64,000 bases of DNA, taken from Arachnopeziza araneosa (Eukaryota; Ascomycota; Leotiomycetes; Helotiales; Arachnopezizaceae). Shown here piece after piece: positions 12,230 to 23,938 of this stretch (the first letter of the stretch is position 1; each line of letters opens with the position of its first letter). The notes beneath the pieces are model-generated. The model was given only the letters and a program-made list of their open reading frames with translations. It was not told the DNA's origin and made no database searches. A program made the position numbers and the translations under genes. The stretch covers positions 124,001 to 188,000 of the forward strand of contig QYAI01000034.1 of the NCBI GenBank assembly GCA_003988855.1. Direction: 5' to 3'.

Positions 12230-14497
12230 ATGGATTCCATGCTTTCACAAACTCATCTCGCTTTGATCAAACCTATTCCTCCCCCACTCAACTTGGGCAA
12301 TGTTGGAGTTGCGTCGCCTAAAAACCCATGTGCATCTTGCGCCTTGATTGTGCCAGACAGACAGAAAATTCAAAAGGCACAAATTAAGACTAATTACACT
12401 CTTATTGATAGATATCCTGATTTCCCTATCCTAAAAGCAGGATGCAGTCTATGCAAGTTTCTGCGCAAGGCTATCCGTAAGGGTTGGGCGGTGAGGCCAA
12501 TGGAAGAATGGGGCGAGGGCCCTATCCGAGAACAGGATGGCTTTTGGGACGAGCTACTCTCTGCGCCTTGGGATGGCAAAGTCAAGATCTCCAGAGTTCA
12601 GTTTACAGTGGCTAGAAATGAAGTCGACTCCACTGAAACTGTTGTCAGTCTCGGTCTCGACATTGGACCCGCTTCCCCCTTTTTAGGTGCAAATGGAACG
12701 CGCCCATATGGTGAGATCGGGCAGACTTTAGGTTTCCGGGTTTTTGATTCAAGGGATCTGAATACCAATACCAGGAAGTTCGTTCGAAAACTTCCCAGCA
12801 GTGCCACATTGTCAGTTGAGAACATCAATCTCATTTCAAAGTGGGTAAATGAGTGCAAGTTTCATCACCCCAAATGTCGACGAGATGACTCATTCTGGGT
12901 CCCAAGCCGTCTTCTCGATGTTGATTCCTCAGATGAACCAGAATTCATCCGCCTGATTGAGACTCAAGGGAAGAATATTCGGGAATCCTACGCGGCTTTG
13001 AGTCATATGTGGGGGGATGTCAATACAAAGCCTCCACTCAGAACGGTTAACTCAAATTACAACTCAATGCTATCTGGCATCGACATATTTCTACTACCCA
13101 GGAATTTTGCTGATGCTATAAGAACTACTCGACAGCTTGGTCTACGATATATCTGGATCGACTCGCTATGCATAATTCAAGATAATTCCGCCGATTGGCA
13201 ACGTGAGGCAGTGACAATGCACATGGTCTACAGTAAAGCTGAAGTCACAATCACCGCTACAGCAGCGACATCATCTCATGATGGGTTTCTCGCCCGCGAT
13301 CTGTCCACGATTCCTGCAAATAAGATCAGCTATCATCTTGATGATGCAGAGGAAGAGGATGAGTTCTTTGTTATTTGTCCCAACGACGACGTAGAGTCTG
13401 GGGACTGGTCTGGCGATGTTGAAAGTTCTGCATGGAATCAGCGTGGATGGACAATGCAAGAACGTAGTCTCTCGACACGCATTCTCCACTTCTGCCAAAA
13501 GAAGATGTACTTTGAGTGCCGAACTTGCCGTCGATCGGAAGAAGGTGAGCCTTACAGTGATCTCCGATCCTATCAACTATGGCCAAGAAATGAGGATTGG
13601 ATGGAATCCCTCAGAACCTCATCAGATTCCGATGAGGCAAACCGCCAAAAGTTGTACAAACGTTGGTCTTTATCAGTCTCTCAGTATATGCAGCGAGAAC
13701 TCACAAAAGAATTTGATAAGCTTCCTGCGATTCAAAGTATAGCAGCAGAAATGGAATCCGTTCTCAAGGATACGTATATCACGTTCGCTGGCATGTGGAC
13801 GGACAAGTTGAAACGTGATCTCCTTTGGTCAGTACGAGACGGTCCACGAGTCAAACTTCCCGATAAATATCGTGCACCAAGCTGGTCTTGGGCCTCGCTA
13901 GATGCTAAGGTTGGTTGGAATGAAGACCATGTGAGGCTTCAACCAGGACATTCAGTGCTCCCTGATATCCCTTTCACTGTCGTTGGTCTCATCGAAGGAG
14001 AGCTTAGTTCTTATCCAGCTCCGTTCTACTTGAAAGCAACAGGATGGACAGCGGACATCTCATTCGTGGAGGAGTGCGATCACGACCAACGCTGGATTTT
14101 TGGCACAAGGGGAAGCTATCCTCATGATCTGTACTTTTCTGCAGATCTTGGAAAGCTTGAAAACCGCATCGAGTCTCTGAATATTGATCAACATCATCCG
14201 AAGGAGAAACAGCAAACGACTTTCAAATTCGCTGAAGGGAGGCTGGATTTGGAGAGTGAAGATCTCTCTCAGCTCTCACGTCCACTCTCCTATTTTCACA
14301 TCGATTCAAGCCGTCGGCCATCAGGTTTGATTCTTGAGATTCTATGCCGTGATCCTCTCGTTTGTAAAAGGGTTGGTGTTGCAACTATTTTTGACTATTC
14401 ATCAGGCAATGATATTTTTACAGGCATTAATGATGGAACAAAGGCCACAGATACCATCTTTCGTACTCGGGAAGTTGTGGAGGTGCTCATTATCTAA
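12230..14497 (+). CDS. HET-domain (heterokaryon incompatibility) protein
   Basis: Single-exon gene for 755 aa. The HET domain starts at about residue 254 with YAALSHMWGD and continues through LPRNFADAIRTTRQLGLRYIWIDSLCIIQD (given here only as motif blocks: LRYIWIDSLCIIQD near residue 305), DWQREAVTMHMVYSKAEVT and a later WNQRGWTMQER block. These are the three classic HET blocks (ALSHxWG, YxWIDSLCIxQD, RGWTxQER). The N-terminal part has paired cysteines (CASCALI, CSLCKFL) as in many such proteins. HET-domain proteins trigger cell death when genetically different hyphae fuse. No partner domain such as NACHT or ankyrin is attached. Its position 4 kb from an NLR-like gene is suggestive of an allorecognition neighbourhood but does not prove it. 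Confidence 0.92.
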   Translation: MDSMLSQTHLALIKPIPPPLNLGNVGVASPKNPCASCALIVPDRQKIQKAQIKTNYTLIDRYPDFPILKAGCSLCKFLRKAIRKGWAVRPMEEWGEGPIREQDGFWDELLSAPWDGKVKISRVQFTVARNEVDSTETVVSLGLDIGPASPFLGANGTRPYGEIGQTLGFRVFDSRDLNTNTRKFVRKLPSSATLSVENINLISKWVNECKFHHPKCRRDDSFWVPSRLLDVDSSDEPEFIRLIETQGKNIRESYAALSHMWGDVNTKPPLRTVNSNYNSMLSGIDIFLLPRNFADAIRTTRQLGLRYIWIDSLCIIQDNSADWQREAVTMHMVYSKAEVTITATAATSSHDGFLARDLSTIPANKISYHLDDAEEEDEFFVICPNDDVESGDWSGDVESSAWNQRGWTMQERSLSTRILHFCQKKMYFECRTCRRSEEGEPYSDLRSYQLWPRNEDWMESLRTSSDSDEANRQKLYKRWSLSVSQYMQRELTKEFDKLPAIQSIAAEMESVLKDTYITFAGMWTDKLKRDLLWSVRDGPRVKLPDKYRAPSWSWASLDAKVGWNEDHVRLQPGHSVLPDIPFTVVGLIEGELSSYPAPFYLKATGWTADISFVEECDHDQRWIFGTRGSYPHDLYFSADLGKLENRIESLNIDQHHPKEKQQTTFKFAEGRLDLESEDLSQLSRPLSYFHIDSSRRPSGLILEILCRDPLVCKRVGVATIFDYSSGNDIFTGINDGTKATDTIFRTREVVEVLII

Positions 14498-15284
14498 AAG
14501 TCAATCAAGACACTCTGGAATATTCTCTTTGATTTCATGTTGGGTGAGATGAGCGTTAGCTGCATTGCGGAAATTGAAGCTCCTGAATTATTTTATGTTA
14601 TATTAGCATCCGTCCTAGTGTGATCGCAGGTATCAGGAATATTCTTCATACTCTTCCCATATCACCTTTGGTAGTTCGTCCTCGTGAGAGAATACATGGT
14701 CTTTACTTTCATCATATATTATTTGCCCCTTTTCCTTTCTCATCTTCGTTCGTGTTCTCCAAGTCAATCTTAGCAGACTGGGCCTGGAAGTCTTTAGAAG
14801 GATTCGTGGGAATTTGGGATCAATCCTTATTCTCAGTTCTTATAGTCCTCTTGAAACCAAAATGAACTTTGAAGTGAGATCTTCAATCTCAAAGCAATAT
14901 TGGATTGCTACATACATTGTCGGTTCACAAGATAACTAGTTATTCGTAGATTATGGTTTTGGCCGGTTTACCCTGGATACTAGGCTCCTCACGTGTGGAG
15001 GGGTCTGTATCGTTGGGTTAAGTTGGCATGTATTCGGAAGAAAGATGGAGGTAGCTGGAGAACCCTTATGGGGTTCTGGCTGCCTGACTAATTAGGTTTT
15101 ACGTGTTGGCACGTGATTGTACCAACATACATATTCAATCGCTTGTACCGGCAGTGTTTGCTCCTGTTCTCAAGAATGCTTATTACCATTTCTGTAGATT
15201 ATGAAGTCCAGAGATGGGATCATAAACTCCGGGCATATTTAGTTCCTTCAACTCTTCAACTAGCACTTCGGCTGCTTGACTAGC
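14498..15284. other. Convergent intergenic spacer
   Basis: 3' regions of the HET-domain gene (+) and the membrane-protein gene (-). CACGTG occurs near 14992 and GCACGTG near 15111. No supportable gene is seen. Confidence 0.5.
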
Positions 15285-17578
15285 TTATTCATTGTTTTCG
15301 TCAAGGTCACTTCTTTTACAACCAAGAAAAAGCCCGACGTAGGTGACAATACACACTCCAAACGAAAATATCACACCGCCAACCCAATAATTTCTTGCTA
15401 CCGTCTGGAATGATTGAGGGGTTGCGAAAAGAACGGCCCAGGCACGAGGACCTAAGACATAGGCATTTGTTGCACACCAACAATTCGAGTAAGCCCCAGT
15501 ATACTCCAAGATAGCAGAAGTGACGATCCAACACGCATTCGCAATCGCAATCAGTTTGCTGGCAATACGTGTCGAGACAGTTAGAAACGCTAGAAATGAA
15601 TGAAATCGTGTTCTTCGGTGTGTTGAGAGGTTAACTAGGGCAGGTTCCTGGTCAGATTCGTGCTGCGGCAACATCCTGCTGGATTCGCTGGCACTTTCGA
15701 GGTCTCTGTTTTCTCTCTTAGAGACGAATCTACGTCGACCCATGTAGACGTCTTGATAGCGTAGGCAGACCGCATGAGATAGCAAGAATGAGCAAACGTT
15801 CAAAAACCATGAAGAGGTAGCCAAGACTCCGTAGATGAGATAGCCTCCAGATCGGCAACCCAAACCAACGGTGGGTGTAAGATACGCGATCATTATTGCT
15901 GGGCCAGTCTGAAAACTATTAGCTTGGTTTAAGAGTTTTTGGGGGGGTGAATTACCGTGCCCCACTGCACGAAAATTGCTGCACCTACAGCAATCAAAAT
16001 GTGGTGCCAGACCTTGGGGTCCATCTGTCGCCATGGAGTAAAAGCCTGAAGAGGAACTTTATCAAGTTGACAAGACCCAGCCATTCCAACGATATTCCGA
16101 TTCTCTGGGTTGTCCCTTTTCAATCTCTGCAACATTTCATGGAAAGCATTCGTAATAGTAGCAGAAAATTCGCGAAAAGTAAATAATCTAGCATAGTTGA
16201 AAATCGGGCCTTCAAGACTCTCGTCACCCTCGAGACTAAACCCAAGCCAAGATGGAATGTTCAAGTTTTCGGAGTCAAAAGAGACTTCTTCAATCGGTCC
16301 TCTTTCCGAGCCAGGTGCTATCATCTCAAGTAGGGTAGCATCACTAGAATACTTCTTCTCATTAGTGGAGCCACCGGCAGCTACCCCGAACCTGTCGGGT
16401 TCGTTAACTCCTCTAATTTCATAGCTTTCAGACACTCTCCTGTCACTTGTCTCTTCATCTCCACCACTAGATCTGTTCGTAGCGTGTGCTGGAGGCATAG
16501 GGATGGATCTTATTATATGCGCGAATCTCAATGGCCGTGGCTGAGGTATAAGGCCAGAACGAGAACGTATACCATACTGAATATCACTCGTTTGAATGCC
16601 CTCTTCATTATCAATACGGAACACGTGGTGGTTGTTGTCGTTCAGAGAATTTGTGATGGAGTCAGCGCGGGCTTGCGTTCCACACATAATCCAGCCCAAG
16701 ATGACAGGAATCATCCAGATCCAGATACCACCACCAGCTGTCAAGAGCACAGCGCCTCCTTCGGAATTGCCTAACGGAGATGAATTTAAGGAAATCGCGA
16801 TTGTCAAGGTATAGGCTAAGAAAGCCATGACGATTTGCGCAAATAGGGAGGGTGTAAAGCCGCGTCGAGTATTTTTCAGATCCTTCTCCACTCTCTTCCA
16901 CCACGGGTCGTTCTCATCTAGGGTAATGAGACTTCTGAGCCATCCATCTACCTGGGAGGCTCTCATTGGTGCCTGCTGAGACTCTTGGATAAGATAGCGT
17001 GCAGCTCGTAACCGTTCACCAAGCTTGTAACGAAGTGCTTCCGGGACATCTTTCAGTTTATCATTGAGTGTTTTGAATATTCGACGAACCCAAATTCGAT
17101 TGAGAATCGTAATTGTCAATGAATATGTAATCGAGGCTGGACTTCCGACAGCAATAAGGAGGCTCATAATCGTCCCTGCAGAACCCTTGGCTTCGAGGGG
17201 CAGTTGTGCCGTCAGGGTTAGCCACGGGAGAAGCCAACTGGCGAACGCGCCGGCAAATACATTGAAGTTAAAAACCTAGTGAATGAAGGGTCAGATGTTT
17301 TCTTGTACGAGTTTTTCAATAATCTGCAATTAAGTGCCTTCAAAGCGGTACAGGTATGTTAGTCAAGGGTTATATGAGGGATACCTTACCTCGTAGATCT
17401 TATCTTTCCCGCAGTATGAGTAACAAGTGTTCTTGTCAACACCCCAAGTGTAGTTGTTGAAAGTTGTCATAGGGTTTCCATATTGACCAACGAATCCTGT
17501 TGAATTGTTGGCATTGAGGATATTTGTAGCACATGCAGCACTCCAATCAGAAACTGGCGTTGCTAAAACGAATGCCAT
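15285..17578 (-). CDS. Fungal multi-pass membrane protein of unknown function
   Basis: Three-exon gene for 710 aa: 17578-17390, 17275-15956 and 15908-15285, with introns of 114 and 47 bases in phase 0. Splicing joins QWGT to TGPAIMIAYLTPT, a block well conserved in this fungal family. The N-terminus (residues 1-63) is an extracytoplasmic-looking segment with four cysteines and several NxT/S sequons. Hydrophobic segments follow at FASWLLPWLTLTAQLPL and MSLLIAVGSPASITYSL, then a long cytosolic Ser/Arg-rich region. A cluster of transmembrane segments forms the C-terminal third (for example LIYGVLATSSWFLNVCSFLL). I recognise the general family, common in Pezizomycotina and annotated only as an integral membrane protein. 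No transport or enzyme motif is visible. Confidence 0.78.
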
Positions 17579-18923
17579 TTCCCGTATTTCAAAGACAATA
17601 ATGTGTATGATACTTCGATAAATTATTATTCTACTTTATGGGTTATCATAAGGCGAGGTAGAATGTCTCGGAAGATGAGGCTGCGTGAAGGAGTGTAGAC
17701 TAGGAATCCTGGAAGGAGCCTTAGTGTAAAATCATTACATTTATCGATAAAAGGACTATGAAGTTAAGACTCTCGAGTTGTTGTATAGAGCTAGCGGAAA
17801 GGAAAGGAGAGTTGTTATAGTTCGGTGTTTATAAGGTGACTGACCTCAGATATTGCATGAGCCACAGAAGTTAGGCGTAGTGTAATTCAGCCGCTCGGGA
17901 ATCGTGGCTCAGTAACGAAATGGCGTCCACTGAAAATGAAATTAGTCACACCAAAACATCTCCAGCTGATGGTGAGGCTACCTCGTGAGTCATATCTGAA
18001 CAGCGGTGTGAGATTCATTTGGGAATGCTTCCAAAGGCGATATTCGGCAACAAACTTGCATACATTTATGCACAAGTGCGCGAACTAAACTAAAAGTAAT
18101 GTAACTTCGGAAGAACATCCTTCCGCTAGCTAATTATGTAATCGCAACTTTTTCCTCTCTCAAGTACTTTCTAGTGTATTTTAAAGTATACTTAGAGTAT
18201 AATACAGCACGAGTAGCTTTTTGAAAAAAATATTAAGTTAGTTATGATAAGAAACTTAAATAACTAAGTTTTATTTATACTTTTATTATAAAAGTACTAT
18301 ATTAACAATAGAAAAGATGTTTAGATTAGAAGCTTAAATATACTCTGTGTGCGTGAAGATTAAGTCCCGAGCTCTGAATAAACTTAGCTGTGATGCGAAA
18401 ATTGCGAAAATTGCGACAAGTTATTTGTGTACGCATAAGTTATGCTAGTTTGTTGCCATTTTAATCGTACCCCGATATTCTAGGAACATAGTGCTTCTCT
18501 TCTCTTTGGTGGACAGCTAAAAACAAATTTTATGTCTCGGTCACGCCTGTCGCCTAATAATCATGACTTACGGTGGCTGCACCATATCTTCCTTACTCTC
18601 ATAAGGCTGACTTGGAGTATCATAGACGAGAACAAGATTTGGAGTTGAGAGCTTTCTTTCTTATCCTTTTGACAAAGTTCTATGAGGTTACTCATAATCG
18701 ATCGCTCACATTTCAGATCGAGACTAAAATAGATAATAAACTAAGACGGCAGTCTTATCTAGGTGCCAGATGTTTGCCGAGGAATAAACGAAGGGTTTTT
18801 GGTACCACTGCAATTTTTTAAAGTCGTGAGTGAAGGATGGTGTTTAGGAGGGAAAATGGACACTCCCACTTCATTGAAATTTATACCACTGTAGAGTTCC
18901 AAATACAAATTCTTCTGAAGTCT
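17579..18923. other. Intergenic region with AT-rich core
   Basis: Promoter of the membrane-protein gene plus the 3' region of the permease gene. The centre (about 18100-18350) is very AT-rich and is listed separately. An 82-codon plus-strand frame at 18573-18821 is of unnatural composition and is not accepted as a gene. Confidence 0.5.
18115..18345. repeat. AT-rich low-complexity tract
   Basis: A run dominated by A and T, with short mirrored words such as AACTTAAATAACTAAGTT and TTTATTATAAAAGTAC. It contrasts sharply with both neighbours. It could be a RIP-mutated transposon remnant, or simply an AT-rich scaffold-like spacer. No terminal repeats or coding relic could be identified. Confidence 0.5.
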
Positions 18924-20932
18924 CTATGATATCTCAATCACGGGACCAGAATACACCTTTTTAGCCCATACCAAGTAGTACACCGTTGAGAAAATTATTG
19001 TGGTTCCTACCATCAGGCTGCTGTAGTTCATAGTTTGAGGTGTGGGGTTTATGGCAGTTGGCCAGAAGCTAAAGAACAAGACCACAATCATGAACATACA
19101 GCCAATGAGGTTCACAATTGTCCCGATAGGCTCTGGAATGCGCATCGGCCCCCACACTAGGTGATCAATGTTGACGTTGCGGAGGCCAGTATCTGAGTTG
19201 TCACCAATCTTGATCTTCTTGGTGAGGCGACGCCAGAGGAGAAGACCGTTGCCGATAAAATAGGATGTATAAAGGCCATTGATAGTAAGTGAGATGAGAT
19301 CGCCAAAAGCAGTGGTCGAGCCTATATTGACAAGAGCGAGTAGACACGAAATTGTAGACGTAAGGCCGACCGCAATGACTGGAATTGAGGTCCTAGAATC
19401 AACCTAAGATTTTAAGATGAGTCACACTTCAACACAAAGTCGGAAGATTAAACCTACTTTGCTCAGATATTTCCAGCCAGGTAAACCTCGATCACGAGCG
19501 AAAGACCAAGTCACGCGAGAAGCTGAGGCGGTGATAGATATAGTTGCCGAGATTGCAAGTACAATCACAATCGCAATCATGGCGTTAGCTCCTTGATTCG
19601 CCCCCACAGCTTGCTGAAATATTGCCATGAATGGAAATCCACTTGAAGTGGAAAAGACGGCTTCTACATCACCGAGGCAAAATAGGACCGCAAGTAGCAT
19701 AGCGATTCCTAGAACCCCGTTCAACATAATACTAATGACCATTGCGCGTGGAACAACGATGGCAGCGTTGCGAATTTCTTCTGACATCTGAATCATGTTA
19801 GTATATGGAAATGATGAGCTTGGATAAGAACTCACGTGAACAGCACTGTCAGCGCCTTTCGGGAGCATTAGTATTCTGTTGATCATCACAAATGCTTTGG
19901 AGAGACAAACCAAGGAAGTTCCAAACAGACCCAGTAATTCCAATCATGAACGACAATCCCTGGGTTTGCCATCCACCGCCATTCTGGAATACGGTGAAAA
20001 CGTTCGAAGCGCTCCCGTGAGGGCCGGTCACAACCAAAGGGATAAGGATAGCAAAGAATCCAACGACGTGTAAAATAAGGACAAGACCTTCAACTCTAGG
20101 AAGGAGGCCGCTAATCGCCGTGTTGATGAGAAGAGCAAAAGCGATAGTCGCCCAAAATAGTAGCGTGCCTTGCCATCGCTTGGGCATATAATTTGAGTCG
20201 TTCAGTGCGATAATGCCCTGAATCAGTGTTCCAGAGAGATACCCGACTCCTGCTACACCAGATTGCCATCCGATAACAGTCAACCAACCTAAAAACTTTT
20301 GATCAATGCCGAATGTAAAAGCTGCGGAGAATTCTAACCGGTAATATAACTCAGAAAGTTCCGAGATCTTGCCGGCGCAAGCATTGATACCCAGTGATAC
20401 TGACCTCCTGAAGTAGGTGCCCTGCAGAACTTTCAGCAAGCCGCTTCCCAAACATATTAGCACACATACATAGAAGCCAGCTCCCCCATTGTCGCAAACA
20501 CACAGAGTGTGCCAATCCAAGTAATCAGAAAAGCATACACGGAGCCTGCGGACCCGCCATTTGTGAAGACTGTGGAAAATGCCCTGGGTTTCGTCAGTTA
20601 ACAGTCTATTGAAGTCAAAAGCTTTGAAGAGGTACATCAGTTCTCCCTCCCAAGTAATCAAAACAGTACAACTCAACCCCAGCATTGACCAAAAGCCAAA
20701 TTTCCGCTAAGCGTGGATTGTAGTTAGATACACTGTCCGAAAAATGGCGAATGTGAGTGGGAAATCATACCTTCAGCACAGGTTTCTTTCCAATACGCTT
20801 AAGAGTTGCGTCGTCACGCTTCGCAATTGACTGGATAACGAAGGTGCCAGTTTCAGACGATGACAAGTCATCGTTGATTTTCGTAGAGGGCACCTCAGTG
20901 TCGATGGTATCGATCTTGTTGGATTTACCCAT
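18924..20932 (-). CDS. Amino acid/GABA-type permease (APC superfamily)
   Basis: Eight-exon gene for 545 aa: 20932-20771, 20706-20636, 20583-20470, 20421-20339, 20288-19911, 19855-19836, 19787-19458, 19403-18924. Introns are 48-64 bases with GT-AG ends, one exon is only 20 bases, and the phases agree throughout. The spliced protein has the family landmarks: SMLGLSCTVLITWEGEL, GELASMAPTSGGQYHWVSML, GWLTVIGWQSGVAG, GADSAVHMSEEIRNAAIVVP and ASRVTWSFARDRGLPGW. Twelve transmembrane segments are expected, with a hydrophilic N-tail of about 55 residues. It belongs to the fungal GABA/choline/amino-acid permease group of the plasma membrane; the substrate is not decided by sequence. Its promoter is shared with a divergent GNAT gene and contains duplicated GATAAG sites, which fits nitrogen-catabolite control. 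Confidence 0.88.
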
Positions 20933-21602
20933 GGCTGGAGCAGATGGTTTGAGCGCCTATAGAACACGCGTAAAAAAAAATAGCGATATTGTAAGTGAGT
21001 AGAACACTTCAAGGAAATAAATGACGAGCTTGCTGCGACTTGTATATAACCACTCTCAAATTTACTACCGTCGCATTGCTTTTGTGCTATTCTGTGTTTA
21101 TCTACCGTGGTATTCTATTCTCTACATGTTGCATTTCTAGTGTTTAGTCAGGTATCAAAATTGGGTTTCCTTAACTAGATCGGGAAATTATCGGTGCATC
21201 GGTATGCATGGTCGGAGAATCAAATACCATAACAGCACCTAGTTGCTGCAGTACCGAGCCTTATAGTGAGCGGCAGCGGGAGCCTGCAATTGCCGATCAA
21301 ATGACGAATGAGGTCACAGTACTGGTGTACATTACTGTGCATTAGTGTTAAGAATCACTGTAGAATCGCATTAAGTCATGATTGGGAATATGATAAGATC
21401 GGGTTTTGAGCCAATGATAAGATCGGAGTTTGATCCAATGTCTAGTATTGAAGCTGAGTCAGAACGCACTATTCTATTTCTAAGCTGTGGGTTAATCTCC
21501 ATCCTAAGCATCAGCAGCGATGGAAACCTCAGATGTCCGTTTCGCCGCGGTCTTACAGTATATTCACAGTTAGGAATTTCGAATTCCACTCCTTTCTCCA
21601 GC
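20933..21602. other. Divergent promoter region, permease / GNAT
   Basis: 670-base spacer between the starts of the permease (-) and the acetyltransferase (+). TATA-like GTATATAAC occurs at about 21042-21050. The GATA-containing tandem duplication is listed separately. No gene is seen. Confidence 0.55.
21390..21437. promoter_or_regulatory. 24-bp tandem duplication carrying GATAAG sites
   Basis: Two adjacent copies of a 24-base unit begin ATGATAAGATCGG (at 21390 and 21414) and end CCA; they differ at a few bases. Each copy contains TGATAAG, which matches the HGATAR site bound by fungal GATA factors such as AreA/NIT2. Paired close sites are typical of functional AreA elements. They lie about 460-510 bases upstream of the permease start and 165-215 bases upstream of the GNAT start. 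Confidence 0.5.
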
Positions 21603-22381
21603 ATGGCTCTCAAACTTTATAAACTCTCGACAAGCGCGGAGTTTGGCCCCATCTGTGCAGTCGAATGTGAAGCTTTTAGCGACCCTTTCAAGGGGTTCTG
21701 GGAGGTATTTAAAGGTTCGTCAGAAGAGGAACTTTGCATTCGTCAATTCTCCTGGCATAAAGACGACCCTAGCAGCAACTGGATCTATGTGAAAGACGAA
21801 GAGACCGGAGAGGTAATTGCTGCAGCGCAATGGAATATCTATGAAGAAAATCCTTATGCTAAGGACACGCCGCTGCTTGAGCCGTACTGGATACCCGAAG
21901 GTGCGCGGAGAGATTTCTCACCTGTCGCAGCGCTTATAACTAATTTTTTATCCTGACAGGTACCTTCAAGGGAGTGGCGGGCCAGCTTCTACATCAATTT
22001 ATGAGCGCCCGTCCTCAGAAGATGGGCGAGCCACATCTCCGTGAGATATCCTAATGAGATCTTTAATCACCAGGTCGAAGCTAATTTTGTGTATGAATAG
22101 TGCTTAATCTTTGCTTTGTACACTCCAAGCAACGACGCCGTGGCGCCGGCCGTCTGTTGATGGAGTGGGGAACCAAGAAAGCCGATGAACTGGGCTTGGT
22201 ATCATTTGTAGAAGCAACTGATGATGGGCGTGAGTTGTATAAAGAATACGGCTTCAATGTAGAAGGAGATTTCTATCTGGACCCCACGGCTGAGAACCCA
22301 TCCGAAGAGTTTATCAAATTGCGGCAGGATCTTAGATGTCCCTTGCGTGGATGGTTCATGCGCAGACCAAAACAAAGTTAA
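21603..22381 (+). CDS. GNAT-family N-acetyltransferase
   Basis: Three-exon gene for 219 aa: 21603-21900, 21960-22040, 22101-22381, with introns of 59 and 60 bases. The second intron is GTGAGA...GAATAG. The product starts MALKLYKLSTSAEFGPI and carries a stress-free GNAT core: ETGEVIAAAQWNIYEENPY (beta4), then LLNLCFVHSKQRRRGAGRLLMEWG, whose RRRGAGRLL is the acetyl-CoA pyrophosphate-binding Q/RxxGxG/A motif, and finally FVEATDDGRELYKEYGFNVEG. The ending LRCPLRGWFMRRP is typical of this fungal group. An in-frame extension upstream to 21378 was not used because it runs through the duplicated GATA element and has no family counterpart. Substrate unknown. Confidence 0.85.
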
Positions 22382-23938
22382 ATGCAAGATTCGGGGCGAT
22401 GTCGCCGAATTTAGCATACTTTGTCGTCGTCTCGCGGACCCTTTCCTTACGAAGCATAAGTGAACAACGCCACAGCAGAAGAACTTTGCGCGCTGTATTT
22501 TCATATATAACTCTAGTCCGAAAATATGTGGTTAAGCTTTGCTTTTTCTATAGATCTGGGATCGTTCACTCTTCTCGACATAAGTTATTTCAGTGATGGC
22601 GCCTGTCAATGTTTTCATTTCAAGACATAGTTGAGACTTTGTGCAGTTGCTGACACTGCATATGCAAGTATTGTCGATCTGGCGTAAATGTAGGGAGTCG
22701 TCATATCAAATGCGCCCCAAGCACGCCCTAATCACGCCTCGTACGGTCCGGGGCTCTTTCCGAGAACTTTTGCGATCACATCCTCATTTTCAATATTCTG
22801 CATGCCTCGTTCGATAAGATCTGAGGCCTTTTATGCATCTTGACCTTGTCAGCGTTAGAGTTTGGCTGTTGCACCAATCCGAATGAGCAACGCAAAGTAG
22901 TTCTAAAAGCAAATCTCGTAGATACCCGGGATGAATTTCTGTTAAGCCGCTGCGGGAAACTATGCAAAATGGCGCATCTTGTCCAATTACATTGTTGTCA
23001 TCGCGCCTGTGTCTCAAATATTTCAAGACATCTCCTTAAGCTAACGCGGTGTAGCTATAAATTTCTACGCTTCTACAAATAAGGTAGTTCCGCCTTAGGC
23101 TCTACACCTGATCAACTTTTCTCTACACCGTGTCAACTGTGAGCCCGTGGATAACTATATCGCCGATGAGACTCATAATGTCGCCTTCTTTCCCATATAG
23201 GCTGCGCAGGTAATCGAGCGTGGTAGGATGGGTACGGTTGCTGTGAAAGGACTCAGAGTGGGGATTTCGTTCTTCAAGAGATTCAGCTTATCATTTGAAT
23301 CGAGTTTTGGCTAGAACTATCTTCTGATTGTCTGGTGGTCATCTCGCTGTAAAATGAATTTATTCATCCACCTCAGTTGGCCTTCTCAATTGCCTTCAAC
23401 AACCCATGCAACTCCAACACACCCCTAAAGTCTGCAAACTTCTCCATCCAAGGCAACGAGATGAGTAGTTTTCCAAACAACTTGCAATCAGCTCTTGATG
23501 GGAGGATTTCCTAGACCACCCAGGGCTTGAGTAAACAAGTCAAGTAGGTGTTGTAACCTAGGTACATGCTCAGCTGTAGTTGTAGGCTTTCTTGAGGACA
23601 TCTGGGCCCTTGCGAGGAGTCGACGGCGTGGTGTTTGTATCGGAAACTGAGAAGCCGAATAAGCGAATCTCTGTATCGAGATCTGGTAACTGCTACCAAA
23701 ATGGCGGGCTGGTTAGATATCTCAAACCGTTTGAAATATATTACGTTGCATCCCCATAGATGAAGTCTCCTCAAATCTTAGCAATCATCCCTAGCATGAT
23801 TGCAGATATCACCCATCATAAATTGTTCGCATCGTAAGTTCTTTGGTAAGTGTTCTGGCACTAGCTACCTATTTTCTCCTGCTGCCAACATTCAATGATA
23901 GTCAATAAAACCCTCATTTCTCCGACACACAAGCCGCC
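22382..23938. other. Intergenic region with one possible exon relic
   Basis: Mostly featureless. A possible terminal-exon remnant on the minus strand (23373-23510) is listed separately. Plus-strand frames at 22840-23082 and elsewhere have no recognisable content. The last 100 bases hold the hydrolase promoter. Confidence 0.5.
23373..23510 (-). pseudogene. Possible orphan terminal exon of a lost gene
   Basis: On the minus strand a splice-acceptor-like CTAG at 23511-23514 is followed by 45 well-behaved codons ending in TGA. The encoded stretch contains SLPWMEKFADFRGV and LELHGLLKAIEKAN, an amphipathic, protein-like ending with no low complexity. The upstream sequence does not give a matching coding exon. 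I do not recognise the family. This reads as the surviving 3' end of a deleted gene, or as chance. Confidence 0.28.

Noticed and set aside
18573..18821. 82-codon frame in the AT-rich spacer
   Set aside because: Composition follows local base bias and no family is recognisable.
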